From assembly GCA_035574455.1 (NCBI GenBank), contig DATLYT010000067.1, forward strand, positions 1 through 7,302: a DNA stretch of 7,302 nt, given 5' to 3'. The stretch comes from DATLYT01 sp035574455. GTDB lineage: Bacteria > Bacteroidota > Ignavibacteria > UBA10030. How positions within the stretch are numbered: the stretch's first letter is position 1; every line of letters starts with the position of its first letter. The translations under genes were made by a program, and so were the position numbers. The notes beneath the pieces are model-generated. The model was given only the letters and a program-made list of their open reading frames with translations. It was not told the origin of the DNA and ran no database searches. This document shows positions 6,757 through 7,302 of this stretch, in pieces.

Positions 6757-6936
6757 CTACTTTAATGACTCGATGTTCTCTTCATAGTAAACTGCCCCCT
6801 TGGCAAACTGGCTCTTCAAGTCATCTTCTCTTCGACGCAAGGAAGCCTTTCGCACCTTTCTCGCCTGCAAGCCCCGCTGGTTCGTTTTCGTTCGATGTTT
6901 TCGTTTCGTTTTCATCATTACCGTTGCGGTGCTCAT
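6757..6936 (-). CDS. Small lysine/arginine-rich protein of unknown function, coupled to purB
   Basis: I do not recognise this 59-residue protein. Its ATG (6934-6936) overlaps the purB stop TGA (6933-6935) as ATGA, a classic translational-coupling junction. AGGTGGGG (6942-6949) lies 6-13 bases upstream as ribosome binding site, and TAG ends it at 6757. Residues 9-36 are strongly basic (14 Lys/Arg of 28, including KTKRKHRTK and LRRRE). The C-terminal third is mixed, ending AVYYEENIESLK. Overall there are 17 Lys/Arg against 6 Asp/Glu. There is no signal peptide, membrane segment or Cys/His metal site. Met7 and Met8 are alternative starts, but they lack a ribosome binding site. The composition suggests an RNA- or ribosome-associated protein, which is inference only. 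Without this gene the purB-dehydrogenase gap would be about 240 bases. Confidence 0.6.
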   Translation of the reverse strand: MSTATVMMKTKRKHRTKTNQRGLQARKVRKASLRRREDDLKSQFAKGAVYYEENIESLK

Positions 6937-7302
6937 TGTATCCCCACCTGTTGAAAAATATACTCAACATTCTTGACACTTTTTTGCAGGTCAAAGAGCT
7001 TGTTGAGTTCAGCTTCTGAGAGATATTTTTTGATTTCTCCGTTGTTCTTCAAAAGTTCCTGAAAATTCTGCTTGGTTTCCCAGGCCTTCATCGCCTCGGC
7101 CTGCACGACTCGGTAAGCATCCTCTCGACGCATCCCCTTTTTCGCCAACTCCAAAAGCACGGCTTGCGAGAAGATCAACCCGTTCGTTAACCCAAGATTC
7201 CGCTTCATCTGCTCTGGATAGACGACAAGGTTCTCGACAATCTTCGTGAACTCCGCCAGCATATAGTCAAGCAGGATGCAGCTATCGGGAATGACGATGC
7301 GC
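6933..7302 (-). CDS. purB: Adenylosuccinate lyase PurB, C-terminal part only
   Basis: PurB belongs to the fumarase/aspartase superfamily and acts twice in purine synthesis: it releases fumarate from SAICAR and from adenylosuccinate. Only the last 122 residues are in the window; the gene continues past base 7302. The visible part begins RIVIPDSCILLDYML and contains the C-terminal ADSL_C-type helical domain, with VYPEQMKRNLGLTNGLIFSQ, KGMRREDAYRVVQ, AMKAWE and the closing LFDLQKSVKNVEYIFQQVG. These are the conserved blocks of the B. subtilis-type short PurB (about 430 residues). The catalytic serine loop and other active-site histidines lie outside. Its TGA overlaps the start of a small basic ORF, suggesting an operon running into the lysine genes. 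Confidence 0.95.
   Translation of the reverse strand, partial: RIVIPDSCILLDYMLAEFTKIVENLVVYPEQMKRNLGLTNGLIFSQAVLLELAKKGMRREDAYRVVQAEAMKAWETKQNFQELLKNNGEIKKYLSEAELNKLFDLQKSVKNVEYIFQQVGIQ

Overview
The window is a compact bacterial chromosome segment in which every supported gene lies on the minus strand, so transcription runs from the right edge to the left edge. No stretch over 300 bases lacks a gene; the longest gap is 148 bases. Genes in order of transcription are: purB (3' end only), a 59-codon unannotated small basic protein, an aldehyde dehydrogenase of the aminoadipate-semialdehyde/ketoglutarate-semialdehyde type, L-lysine 6-transaminase (lat), ammonia-dependent NAD+ synthetase (nadE), rsmI, groES, and groEL (lacking its last 50 or so codons at the left edge). 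I saw no RNA genes, mobile elements, CRISPR arrays or signs of recent transfer.

Organism: base composition is near 50% GC by eye. GroEL resembles the Bacteroidota/Chlorobiota/Ignavibacteria (FCB) style, and the short RsmI and a Lat-type lysine aminotransferase fit that group. The groES promoter is a classical TTGACA-N17-TATATT, not the divergent Bacteroidia type, and HrcA/CIRCE control is present. An FCB-group member outside Bacteroidia is my best guess, with low confidence.

Right part (about 5050-7302): purB ends in an ATGA overlap with a lysine/arginine-rich 59-residue protein of unknown function, followed after 65 bases by the dehydrogenase. Middle (2765-5061): the dehydrogenase and Lat make a two-step lysine degradation module, lysine to aminoadipate semialdehyde to 2-aminoadipate. 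nadE starts two bases after the lat stop, so NAD+ synthesis is tied to a gene pair whose second step consumes NAD(P)+. The dehydrogenase-lat gap holds two nested inverted repeats, one arm of which abuts the lat ribosome binding site, plus a possible 17-codon leader ORF. This is the least explained part of the window.

Left part (1-2655): rsmI modifies 16S rRNA. The groES -35 box overlaps the rsmI stop codon, and a perfect CIRCE operator follows the -10 box, so groESL is a heat-shock operon under HrcA repression. I found no novel defence or mobile system. The items most worth a second look are the small gene after purB and the structured lat leader.
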